Positions 33,940 to 44,994 of a stretch of DNA of 64,000 bases are shown here, one piece after another (positions within the stretch are counted from its first letter, which is position 1; each line of letters starts with the position of its first letter). Origin of the DNA: Aplysia californica (taxonomy: Eukaryota; Mollusca; Gastropoda; Aplysiida; Aplysiidae); contig NW_004797517.1 in NCBI RefSeq assembly GCF_000002075.1, forward strand, positions 22,761-86,760. The letters are read 5' to 3'. The notes below the pieces were generated by a model. It was not told where the DNA came from. It saw only the letters and a program-made list of their open reading frames with translations, and made no database searches. A program made the translations under genes and the position numbers.

Positions 33940-34814
33940 CTGTGGTCTCTGGCTAATAACAAGCTGGATCAACGAGCGTGCCTTGGTACAAAAAAGGTTA
34001 CCTAGCAAAAATTTCAAGATTTTAGCCATAATAATCTCGAGCCATCAAAAATAAAGGATTGATTCAGCATTTTTAAAACCAATTTTATATTTTGTCAATC
34101 ATCAACACTCATCAAGATAGAAGCCTAATATTTGGCATGGCGATTGCTGTTGGTAGGTAGAACAACCTTACAGAGCCAAATTTGAATTTTCTGTACTAAC
34201 TTGTGAGCTTTACAGTCCTTGTTATGCACTACATTCAGGTCTCCAATGTTTTAAGATTTTGTAAAATAAAAAAGGCCTAAAACTCAAATGTGTACCATAA
34301 ACAGCAAAAATGCTCCTGTAAAGTTATAGAGAAATGTGTATAAAAGATTGTGTGCAAATTTGAAACAATTCTGACAGTAATTTTCTGAGATCTACTCAAT
34401 ATAGTGTTGCTACCTGGTCAGATAAACAATTCTGAGAAAACTGCAAAGAGATAATTTTTGGTCAAGATTTTCCTACATTGCTACCTCTCTTAAATGCATT
34501 TCCAGCTATTTATAAGTTTGATAAAGGAATTAGGCTTCTAAAGATGAATCCTTGATATTGATATCTATTAAGATACTCCAAAATCCGAAAAACTGATATT
34601 TTTTCTAAATTTTTACTGATCTGACCAGTGGATCCCCTTAAAGTACTTTTATTTCCTGGTCATAGCTCTCTGGGGCAACCCATTACGCCATTACAGGAGA
34701 TCAGATAAGACTTACTCTAGATAACACCCATTTAAAATTGGTTTATTCGCACACTGACATGAGAGCATGCTTTTCTTGTCACCCAAGGTATTTGCTATTG
34801 GCCAGAGACCACTG
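33940..34814. mobile_element. TA-flanked TIR element P2 in HDAC1 3' region
   Basis: Left end CTGTGGTCTCTGGCTAATAA, right end the inverse of CAGTGGTCTCTGGCCAATAG. TA precedes it; CA follows where TA is expected (one mismatch). 875 A/T-rich bases with no coding frame. It carries two AATAAA signals downstream of the HDAC1 stop. Confidence 0.65.
34265..34270 (+). terminator. Proximal candidate HDAC1 poly(A) signal
   Basis: AATAAA 570 bases after the stop, inside a TA-flanked transposon at 33940-34814. If used, the transcript end would be supplied by the mobile element. Another AATAAA is at 34050-34055. Confidence 0.3.
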
Positions 34815-34919
34815 CATTTTGGTTGGGTAGTGTTAATTTTTCTTATATTATAGAGTTCAGATATTTGTGTCCCAGCGCAGTGTAATCAAGCGCTCGTCTT
34901 TTTTGGGGCATATGGAGTG

Positions 34920-35150
34920 GTTTGTATTGTCGTAAAGGTGATTCATTTGCCTTGCTTTGCAGGAAAAGAATATCCACAAGTCGAGATATTTGCGATTGAA
35001 GGAGGTGGGGTCGCCTGGTTTCAGGAGTAAAATTAGCGAGAAAATGGCCACCAAAGTTTGGTGACTTCCAAAGCTTAAGAGGCCTTGGACACTGCAAATT
35101 TACTTCTTTTTTTTGTTGTCCCTTTAATCATTTGTTCATAAAATCCACGC
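34920..35150 (+). repeat. Dispersed repeat R2, copy 2
   Basis: Second copy of the 3660-3850 repeat, in the HDAC1 3' flank. Shared landmarks include GGAGGTGGGG, AAAATTAGCGAG and GACTTCCAAAGCTTAAGA. Confidence 0.55.
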
Positions 35151-36236
35151 ATAAAAGTGTTTTTGAATGGATGTACAAGGTGTTGGACCAAAAACCCAAA
35201 ATTCGGGGGGGGGGGGGGGGGGGGGATGTAACTGGCCAAAATGTGCCCATTTCTCAGATTTCGATTCTGGATCGATAACAACAACTCAGATTTCGATATT
35301 TTGACGGGCACCTGATTTCACCACGATGCCTCATATTTTAACTTGAAATGCTTTCATGTTGGTATTAAAAAACAAAACAAAAACCTTGGTTATTTGTCTG
35401 TATTTTTTTCCAAATGAAGTGTCGATGTGCCTCTTGTGACCCAAACAAATAACCTTGGTACGACAAGATAACCAAAATTGTTTCTTTTCTTCTACTTTTT
35501 GTTTGATAAAAGGCATTTAAATTTACAGTGAAACTCACTTCTAAGGGAGCCATTAGGCTCGACCTTCAAGTTCAGGTATTTTTAATATTAAGAAAGGTGT
35601 GACAAGAGCTAACGTGGGAATTTTAAAAATTGGTAAAGGCAGACTGTTCTGAGGGTGTCATGATATAAAGGGAAACCAATGGTACCCCACATGAGCAGTT
35701 GCTTCCCTTGACTGACTTGCCATAACCCCCTGAACAATGACAATAGGGTTAGGCATTGTTCCAATCAAAGCCATTTTCTATGGGACCTGTGTGTCCTATA
35801 CTAACTTTGAAAAGTTAACTGCTGGGGTGAGACAGTATATTGTGCGTTCCTGAAGAAAGGTCCTAGTTGTTCACCTGTTGGCAAATCTTTATGAGCAAGG
35901 AGGTAAAAGATGACTCTAATACATCTGCATCCCTGCGTATGGTTCACGCTTGGAGCGCTTATGCCACCCCATCCTCCTCAAACAGGTGTGGTGGCAGACC
36001 ATCTGATTTTTTCGGACCCCTACTCTCAGCAACAATGTGTGTGTGTGTTGGTGTGGAAGATGGCCTCTGACTGGTTTGATGACTGCCAATTGTGTAAACA
36101 CAAATTCTGTGCGGGTGGTTGGAGGCCGCCACTGGTAGGCCCTACTTCTTTACCTTCCCTCTGTTGTCTGTCTGTGTTGCACTTTTTCCCAGCACTAAAT
36201 GACCATTATTTTGCTGATGTGTTTTTGTTTACTTAA

Positions 36237-36450
36237 CCGTATCCGTACGCCTGTGGTCATTTTGTACCCCCCGGGTTGTATTCTTCACATTTTAGAATAC
36301 TTCTAGTACGATCTCTTGGAAACTTTCAATATTTCTCAAAAAATCATTTTGACAAACTGCTATGCAAAGCATATGGATCGGATTAATGAGTAAATTTCCT
36401 CTTTGGAAAGTTGTATGGATACGATAGTAAAACACGCCTCACGGATAGGG
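36237..36450. mobile_element. piggyBac-type MITE, copy 2
   Basis: Inverted relative of 24141-24379: ends CCGTATCCGTACG and the inverse of CCCTATCCGTGAGG, inner landmarks GTATGGATACGATAGTAAAA and AAAATCATTTTGACA. Left flank TTAA, right flank TCAA. Older than copy 1 judged by its mutated ends. Confidence 0.72.
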
Positions 36451-37477
36451 TCAAACAAATGAGCAAGCTCCATGTAAACCATGCTTATAAGTCCTCCCGA
36501 GCACCATACGTTTGATCAAACTACTGTATTGTAGCTTCTAATTTGGCAGAAATTTTTTATTTGAATTTTGTTAAGTTCAGCTAGGTTTGAATTTTCACAC
36601 CCAGACACACACAAATGTAGAGTTCTAATGGACATGTACATGTATATCACTAATGAAAAGACACTTTCAAAACGGATTATCCGTGACTATGGGCTATCGC
36701 GGAAGAACCCCATTAAACCACCAGTACGGCTACTTCATAAACTATGCCCGTCCCAAGGATGGCAGTATAACTAAAGCAAGGTTTGGCTGTACATACTGTG
36801 TTGTATCTGATTTCCTCACAAGTTGGAGCATTGTATTAAACTTATGGTTTCCCTGAAGAGAATACGTGCTGTTAATGACTTGTCATAGATTTTCACTTTT
36901 GGGGATGTTAATTATCTTTCAACCCCTGTCACCAGGAATACTCGGGTCTGGATTCCTTATTACTGAAAAAAAAAGGAATGGGGTACGGTACATAAACCAA
37001 TTTTTCCATTGTGTGTGCTTGACACTGTACCTTTTAAATCATTCATTTTTGTTTTAAAAATGTTCTTTATTGTTATAGCGATTGACTCATGACAGTGGAC
37101 TTACGAAACATTAGACTTTGAACCTAGAGTTGCACTTTTTCTGCTCGCAGAGCTGAATGTCTTTGTTATTTAATTGGGGTTTTACTTTCTGCTTTTGCAA
37201 CTTGATTGTTTGCATCACTGCCTTGAAGGACCTGTAAATCTTTCTATTTATTTTTAGAGCTTCAGTATAATATTTCCATGACTGGACCAAGTGTATAAAT
37301 CAGGATGGGAACCTTCATGCCATGGGTGGTTTCCCAGCTTTCATGATGATTGAGGGAGGAATATTTTTTCAAAATTTTTAAGTATTGCTGGATATGTCCA
37401 CATTATTTAGCTCATGTACATTTATCAACTTTCATGATTCCATATTAATTTATGTTGTTTTTGTACGCAATTTTATG

Positions 37478-37483
37478 AATAAA
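37478..37483 (+). terminator. Distal candidate HDAC1 poly(A) signal
   Basis: AATAAA followed by T/G-rich sequence, 3.8 kb past the HDAC1 stop. The 600 bases before it are A/T-rich and free of recognised repeats, which fits an ordinary 3' UTR end, but the distance is large. Confidence 0.35.
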
Positions 37484-38787
37484 ATGTTTTCAACCTTATA
37501 CAAAGATTTAGTTGCTATTAGTATTAGACTTAGATACAGTTGACTCCACTTTGGTAGCGTGAGAGATTTTTACGCTGTCAGGGCTGCCCATCATGACAAA
37601 AATTTGGCGGAATCGTTTTGATTTCTATTCAATTTTACAAAAAGTTTTATTCGATGACGATCCTTATTCCCTTTTTAAAAAGATTTCAGCAACCCCAACC
37701 TACTGCCAACCTTTCCCGCAGTGTGTCACATTCACTAGACACTCTCGTGGTGCTTTGGCCCCTTCCGCACCTCGACATTCCTGTCTCAAACTACTGGATT
37801 GTCCTGTCCCATAGTTATTTTTACGTTTCAAAACAGTACCAGTACCTCACCAGGACAGGACTGATCCGGCACATAACTTATAAGGCGGCTTCTTTGATGT
37901 TTAACAAGGCGGAGTTATAAATTAAATGCATTCCAAAAATTTTCTCAATATTGTCCCCTCCCCCCCCCCCAAAAATTTTTTTTTCCGTGATCAGCGACCC
38001 ACAATTAGCTAAAACCATGTAGTCATGTAGGGAGCGAAATTCAATCCCCGATTACCAAATTCAGGGTTTTGTTGGGTTTTTTTGTGGGGTTTTTTTTTCA
38101 CCATTCACCCCGCACTAGGTCTAGATTGCATCTTCAAGACTGATGAAATCAAGGTTGCATGTGTATGTGCTCTTTTGCTTCATAGAAAATAGAGAAAGAA
38201 GACAGTATTGGGTGCATCCTGGGGTGACCTCCGAAGTCCGAAGTTCCCCTTCAAAAAATTTTCGGCTACTACAGAATGAGCATCGAAAGCTTTGACAACA
38301 TTCATCTTGTTGGAGCAGCTACACTATGTCACTTTTCAAGACACACCGTTCAGGAAGTGTGTCACCGGCGGAGAGACTGTCTGTGGCGCTTCCATAGTTT
38401 TATTCTGTATTAATTGGATTCCTTACAATTTTCCCTGTCAATTTGTCTTCCCTCAAACCTATGTGAATTATATCTTTCTATTCTTTTGCTTCTCCTCCTC
38501 TCCCCCCCCCCCCCCCCCCTCTCCTCTCTCTTTCTCTCTCTCTCTCAAAAATAGGGTGATCTTATTTTGGCCACATATGGCATATAAGTATAAGTAAGCT
38601 AAAACCCCCTAGGGGCTGTTCAAATACAAATATCTAATTATCTTACACCTTTTCGGGGCCTTTTTGTCCCCCCGCTCTCCCCCCCCACCTTCTTACACTT
38701 TTCTTATTTTCTTAATACAATCTTAAATTTATTGCCTCCCCCACCCCCAATCCTGTAATATTACATTGTTCGCTTATAATAATAATA
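37484..38787. other. Intergenic DNA between HDAC1 and SPEF2, left part
   Basis: No gene recognised. Poly-C at 37960-37970 and 38502-38519, the latter followed by (TC)n to about 38546. Short open frames are low-complexity or lack motifs. Confidence 0.5.
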
Positions 38788-39578
38788 CAGTGGAAACCAT
38801 TTATAACAGGCCCGGTAATAACAGGGATCCTGTAATAACAGGGATGTTAAAAATCCCCGTTTTTTCCTACCCTTTGTCTCTATTAAAAGTTATCGGCAAT
38901 AACAGGGCCTCATCGGAGCCCAACCGAACTTATATCAGGGACAAAGGCTCGTCGTTAACAATGTGTAAAAAGTAAGAGAGAGAGAGAGTAACGCAGTGAT
39001 GGAGCAAGCCCGCGCAAGCCATGCCACTGCGAGCACACGCAGCGTGTGAGGCGAGAGAGGGCTGTGGTGTGCTGCAGACCTCGCTCTGGCCCGAAACCTA
39101 GCAACATGCACGCGTTATGTGTCACCAACAATGTCAAGTGCGAGAGAAAATGCCTTTCATTTGACAAAAAATGTGAAATAATCCTGGCTGTAGACAAAAA
39201 GTAAAAAAAGCAAGCTCCACTGGCAGAGATTTGTCGTCATCAGTTCGACATTCCACAAGGGTCGATTCACACCAGTACATGTATCAAGGATAGAGAGAAG
39301 ATCTGGATCGAAAGAAGATGAGACTACCTGATGCAGATGCTGTGGACCAAGCTCTTCTGATGTGGTTTAACTTAGTTTAAGTTTAAGGAGGCAAGGAGAA
39401 AGTGAGTGCCAAAACCCCTGTTTGTGGGTACCTGTGGCAAGGGCAACTACCTATGAATAAGTACAGCCGGATTAGTCCACAAATGCTTACTTTCCTTGCA
39501 TTTCTGATTTAACAGGGATCGGATATAACAGGACTTTTTCTCTACTCCCACCATCCCTGTTATATCAGGTTTCCACTG
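38788..39578 (+). mobile_element. pogo/Tigger-like transposon remnant P3
   Basis: TA-flanked; ends CAGTGGAAACC with ATAACAGG units, inverse of the right end (CAGTGGAAACCTGATATAAC). Inner plus-strand sequence reads KIILAVDKKQKK, LAEICRHQFDIPQGSIHT and IKDREKI, then DADAVDQALLMWFN: the two helix-turn-helix parts of a CENP-B/pogo DNA-binding domain. The DDE catalytic part is absent, so it is a 791-base deletion derivative. Confidence 0.82.
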
Positions 39579-40199
39579 TAATAATAATATGAAATGTATA
39601 TATCGCGCAAATCTGTGTGACAATCATTGTTCTTTGTGCTTACATAATATTCATGAAAAACATGTATACACTCATAATGCACATAATCCAGTTACTATGC
39701 ATTCTCTAAAAAAAACCCAACTAAATCATTCAAACAAAATATTGCATACACACTCTTTCTTACTAAAACAGAAAAAAATGTAGACCCATGTCAATGTCAA
39801 AAGCCCCTTAATTACAAATAAAACAAATTACACTGGAATTCTGATTTTTTTAAAAGTCAACACCTTGGGACTGAAAATAGTGAAAAAGAAAGTGTTGACT
39901 TTAAGTGATCAAGGTTGACTTTATTCATTGTATTACTGGTCATTGAAAGCCTTTGTCTTTGTATTTTGAGATGACAGATTCGAATGGCATGGTTATGATA
40001 GACTAGTCCTAACATACAACATGCAGATGCTTGTTTGTTTTTTAAGTAGATTTATATATCTAACCATGGATCTGCAAGATCGAGATTCTACACTAGCTGA
40101 TCTTTTATTTACTATTAAGTGAGGGGGGGGAGTATTTTCAAAATATTACAGAGTTGTGATTCTGAATGAAAAGTGGACAAAGGATAGAAGTTGTGAGTG

Positions 40200-40310
40200 T
40201 GTATGTGTTAGTGTTTGTGTGTATGTGGTGAGAGAGAGTACATGTAAATGTGTGTGTGAGTGCATGTAATGTGTGTAAGTGCCTATCTGAGTTGTGCGGT
40301 TAAAATGTAC
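40200..40310. repeat. GT-rich low-complexity stretch
   Basis: Imperfect GTGTGTATGTG repeats. Long open frames over it on the minus strand are made of TH and HTHT repeats and are not genes. Confidence 0.6.
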
Positions 40311-41238
40311 ATTTGCCCCGCCATACCCACAGCGAACTGACTGCCAGAGGTACACACTGCACATCATGACGCACAACACGCACCGGTTGGCAACTTGATA
40401 ATCTTCCTCCCAAGACGACAGAGAGAGACAGGGGGGGGGAGGGGTGGAGGAGAGAGAGAGAGTGCTCTTGTAGCCTCCATTCACCTCTACACTCTTCTTT
40501 TCGGCCGACTTAACATCGGTGGCCATTATTGAGGGACAATATCATTGTTGACACATTTGGTGTACATCCATTATAATTGCTCATCTCCTCCTACTTAGTT
40601 GAAAAGGAAAACATTGATAGTCTATTTGTAATCAAAGTTCATTCAAAATGCTAAAGAAACAAATTAACTAGAGCTATGGTCATCTGAAAAAGCAAGTGTC
40701 ACTTATGACGCAAGTCGTCATCAATTCTCTCATTTATTAACCTAGAGAACCTAGAGCACATCAACACAAGAATGGTCATTTAGTGCCAGGAAACAGCATG
40801 ACAACACACAAATAAAACAGAATGTCAAAATCAAAAGAAAAAGTAAAACCTACCAGTAGTAGCACCTGCCACCTGCCCACTGTACTAATCACAGACATAG
40901 TGTATGACAGGAAAGAACAGGTGAGAAAAAGTAAGATGAAAAACTAGAAGAAAATATTACAAGTACACACTACAGACAGCCAATCATTTAGCATATTGGG
41001 CTTATTTAGAAAAATGCTTAATTGACTTCAGAAACTGTGTCAGTCTCAGCTTTCAATTGTTCTTATTGCGTTTTGTAACTGTGTCATAACTGATTATTCA
41101 GGTTTAAAATACATGTATGTCATTTGTCAGTAGTAAAAGGGCACCTTTTGGTTTAGTTTCAAACACAAACTTTAGGTATTTTTGTATAAAACTAAAATTT
41201 TATTTACAAATCTGAATCCGTATTTTTCGCTTTTTCTA

Positions 41239-41245
41239 CCCCCCC

Positions 41246-41276
<31 letters not shown>

Positions 41277-41281
41277 ACACA
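41239..41281. repeat. Poly-C (24) followed by (CA)n
   Basis: C run 41239-41262 then CA repeats to about 41281. Confidence 0.85.
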
Positions 41282-41628
41282 AGAACAAAACAAACAAGCA
41301 ATCACAATGATGTGAAGTTAAAAATATAATCTGTACACAGAACAGGATTCACCATTTTTTTCATAAAGATTTATTCAAAATTGAACATTTTACTGTCATT
41401 GATATAATCACAATATCATAAACTAGGATGAAAGTTGTATGTATACATTCATCCTCTCAGTATTTTTCAAACAGCCTGCAGGTCGAAATTTGGATAATAT
41501 CACAAGATAAGTTGAAATAAATTCTTTACACTGTACTTCACAGCTTTGACTCAAATTATGAAATTTCATATCATGCTATCAAGTAGCATAATATACAAGG
41601 CAGGTTCATATTCTTCTTTAATTTATTA

Positions 41629-42414
41629 CAGTGGAACTCAGTTTCAACGAACTCGGATTCGACAAAAGGAGTTGTATTCCCCGATTTTTGTATTCATAAA
41701 AATCAATAAAAATAACTCGGATTCAACAAACACATAAATGAGCAAGCTCGGATTCAACGTAGTCACTTGCAGGATGAATTGCTCTATGCGACCAACCAGC
41801 AGCCTCCTTTTATACCAACACACACTTTGTTATCACGCACCCATGTCTTAGCATACATTGGGGTCGGATGGGCACACATTTGGCATGTGACTGTGTGTGT
41901 GTGTCTCGGGAGATTTGGTACAAACAGCCCGGGCATGGAACGTCACTAGATACAAACGCGCCACAGTTATTTTGTTCCCTGGCTACTTATCAAGATTACA
42001 ATGATACGCTAATCTTGACATAGCTCTAGGTAATGAATTGCGGGCTGGACTGTGGAATCAAACTTTGCCATATGCTAGGCTCTTCACAGAAACATAACTT
42101 GATCGGAAAACAATATGTCATAGATGATAGATGACACAGGTTTGAACATATCGGCCCTTTTGCACAGGGTGCGCTTGATAGAGTTCAGTGTATTTCCCTG
42201 GAATTTTAATGCAATTTTTGTGTATCAAAAAAACGAAATGACTCTCATTTGAAACCAAACTACTTTTGATTGACAAAGTCGAATACATTATACATTACTT
42301 GCTCAGTGTCTGTAATTATTTACACCAAAAAAAACATATTTGTCCTTATGAACACTCAGATTCAACGAAATTGAAGGTCAGGCCCGGCGACTTCGATGAA
42401 TCCGAGTTCCACTA
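41629..42414. mobile_element. pogo/Tigger-like TIR element P4
   Basis: TA on both sides; left end CAGTGGAACTCAGTTTCAAC, right end the inverse of TAGTGGAACTCGGATTCATC. ACTCGGATTCAACR units recur near both ends. 786 bases; no transposase frame seen. The CAGTGGAAC start and TA target are typical of pogo-group elements. Confidence 0.75.
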
Positions 42415-42535
42415 TATTACACCCAAGTAAAAGATCTTCTAGCAGGGAATTATACAAAGATGGACCAATTTTAAAAAATGAAAATTTTGGTATGCCTGAA
42501 AGATCTGTGAGAGCATAGAAACATGAGAGAATATA

Positions 42536-43118
42536 CAGTGGAGTCTGCTTTAAACCAAACATGGGTATTCCAAAGACAGTGAACAAAAAGAAGGTATAGA
42601 GTCCACTTCTTTTTCTCCTTTCTGTAAGTACTGACAAGTCAAAATGCTATTTCTAAACTAAAATAGATTTCAAGGGGCTATGTTGTAGAATCTTCACTAG
42701 CATCCATCAAGTAATGCAAAGGTGGGAAAGGGTATCGATGTGCTAAGCCAGCCGGTCAGTTCTACAAACCACAGCCGCCCCTGACATTACCGGTCCTGGC
42801 ATTTGGCTTTCTTAGCCTACTTCTCTGTAGCCTTGTGTAGAGCACAGTACAGTGTGCTGATCTACTATTTCAGCTATTCTGTGTGACTTTTCAGCTGACA
42901 ATGTCGAAGAGAAAGCACAATGCACAAAGCCTTCATCTCAGATTGCAGCTACTAGAGGTATGAAATAAAAACTTTCAAAATAAATATGCTGCAGGCATAG
43001 CATTCCCAACTTCATGCTTTTGACAATCATAAGCTATTACGAGCTACATCAGTAAGCTGGGCTAAACTAAAGAAAACCCGGTGGTCTCCCAGATTTTAGA
43101 TTAAGCAAACTCCACCGT
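42536..43118 (+). mobile_element. pogo/Tigger-like element P5 with transposase start
   Basis: TA on both sides; left end CAGTGGAGTCTGCTTTAAAC, right end the inverse of CGGTGGAGTTTGCTTAATC. At 42901 an ATG opens MSKRKHNAQSLHLRLQLLEV then a stop; this resembles the first residues of Tigger/CENP-B proteins (MSKRK...L). 583 bases, deletion derivative, ending 128 bases past the SPEF2 stop. Confidence 0.76.
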
Positions 43119-43208
43119 ATTGCACTATTGGACAGACTGGTTGTTCAGTAGGTTTTAATATAATATTATGTTTATTCTTGGGGCATTTTTGAGAATATCG
43201 AAATTGTT

Positions 43209-43214
43209 TTTATT
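43209..43214 (-). terminator. Candidate SPEF2 poly(A) signal
   Basis: AATAAA on the minus strand, 32 bases after the SPEF2 stop. A second AATAAA lies at 43171-43176. Such close spacing would give a very short 3' UTR. Confidence 0.5.
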
Positions 43215-43245
43215 TGCTGCTGTATAGTGCTGCTGTCTCTTCATC

Positions 43246-43317
43246 TCAGTCCATGGTCTTTAGACTTGTGACCTCTGCGATATCAGCTGACGATCCAGCC
43301 AACAATGACTTTATGTC
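43246..43317 (-). CDS. SPEF2: SPEF2 exon j (terminal coding exon)
   Basis: Encodes DIKSLLAGSSADIAEVTSLK then TMD and a TGA stop (43248-43246 on the minus strand). Acceptor TTTTGCAG. This exon is little conserved; it is called from the acceptor, the phase and the poly(A) signal just after the stop. Confidence 0.8.
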   Translation of the reverse strand, partial: DIKSLLAGSSADIAEVTSLKTMD

Positions 43318-44831
43318 CTGCAAAATGAAAGTTTAAAAAAATGTCTATAGTATTACACAAAGAGTGGGTATTAAATGTACATGTTTAAGCTATATAAATA
43401 TATATATATAGTAGTCTTCATACAGAAATGGAATAATAATTCACTAGTGCAAAGCATCTGTTTACTTCACCAAAATGTTCCAAACCAGTTGTTCAAAACT
43501 ACGCACAACAATTAAAAATGATTTCTTTTTAACTCCACTATTGTCACGTGTTGTTGTTGTTGCTATTGTTATCGATAGGCCTACAGATTATTTGATGTGA
43601 TGCAAACGTCAGCGTCTCAGGGTCTGAAGATTTCAAGCTTTTGTCTCTGAAGAGTTGTAATGCTTCTGGGGTTGTTGTTTTTTTTGTTTTTTTGTTACAA
43701 AGAAAGGTGGGGAGGGATGTGTTGGTTGACTTTTTTGGTTTCTTTTCTGTTTTGTAGCAGATAGTGACTAGATTTATATCATGAATTCATGGATGTGATA
43801 CATGATTGCTTTTTGTTTAAGTCATGTATTTGGTGTCCATGCTTCTACTAATTTCCTGTTTGGGTGGTTGGGACACAATCTTCAAGGAGCTCAAAAACTG
43901 CTTTATCTCTATGGATTATCAGAGGTTCCACATTTGAAAGGATTTCGCATGAAGCAGGATGCGTGGATCTCATGTCACCCTTTATGAACTGAAAGGCATT
44001 ATTTTTTACTTTGTTTAGGGTGTAGCAAGTGGTTGTACTGCACATAGTGAGAGACTATTGGTACTGTATTCCATAGAAGATCAGATGTAACCAATGTAGA
44101 GAGCTCTCAGAGTTTGTTTGTCTGATCCCCATGAACTGCTTGCAAGTTTCTTTACAAGTTGAAGTGTCCTTTTCGCCTTGTTTTTTATGCTCCCCAGTCC
44201 ACTTGCCTTTCCATGGTTAGACTTGTTTGTTTTAGTAGAGGTTTTACGGCGCTCGCAACTGCATAAGGTCATATGAGCGCCAAATTCGACTCCTAGAGAT
44301 AGGTTGGCTGTTCTTCTTTGAGGAGGTAACAACATTGATTTTATCAAAATAAGATTACTGTAATGCAATTTTATCCGGTTTGACGACCGAAAAACTATCA
44401 AAGTTACAAGTACTCCAAAATCAATCAGCAATATTGATAATCAAACAAAATCAATCAGCGCATGTTACACTAATTCAGAAAGAACTACATTGGCTGCTAG
44501 TAAAAGAAAGGATCAAATACAAAACTGTTGTTTTCCGTTTTAAATGTATAAACGATACTGAGCCTTCTTTATCTTAAAAAATTCCTGGAATTATATCACC
44601 CTTATATCATCCACCCAGAGCCCTTAGATCAGCCTCTGAAACCTAATTCTTAAAACTCTAAAACAAAATTACAAACCATACCGTGAGTGCTCCTCTTTGA
44701 CTTCGGTCCCCAGGTATGGAACGAACTCCCATATAAAATAAGAGGTGCCCCAACAATTTACATTTTCAAAAAGCTGCTGAAGCATTTCTTATTCACAAAT
44801 AAATACATACCTATCATAATGATGAAATGTG

Positions 44832-44896
<65 letters not shown>

Positions 44897-44946
44897 TATG
44901 CCAGACTGTGAAACTGAAAAAATAGTGTGTGTGTGTGTGTGGTGTG

Positions 44947-44994
<48 letters not shown>

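Larger units (their letters stand above)
33699..37483 (+). other. HDAC1: HDAC1 3' UTR region with alternative poly(A) signals
   Basis: No coding sequence recognised. AATAAA occurs at 34050-34055 and 34265-34270, both inside a TIR element (33940-34814), and again at 37478-37483. The stretch also holds a dispersed repeat at 34920-35150, a 21-base poly-G at 35205-35225 and a TTAA-flanked MITE at 36237-36450. The true transcript end cannot be told from sequence alone. Confidence 0.45.

Noticed and set aside
40146-40526. A 126-residue minus-strand open frame
   Set aside because: It rests on GT-rich low-complexity sequence, with no domain and no splice context.
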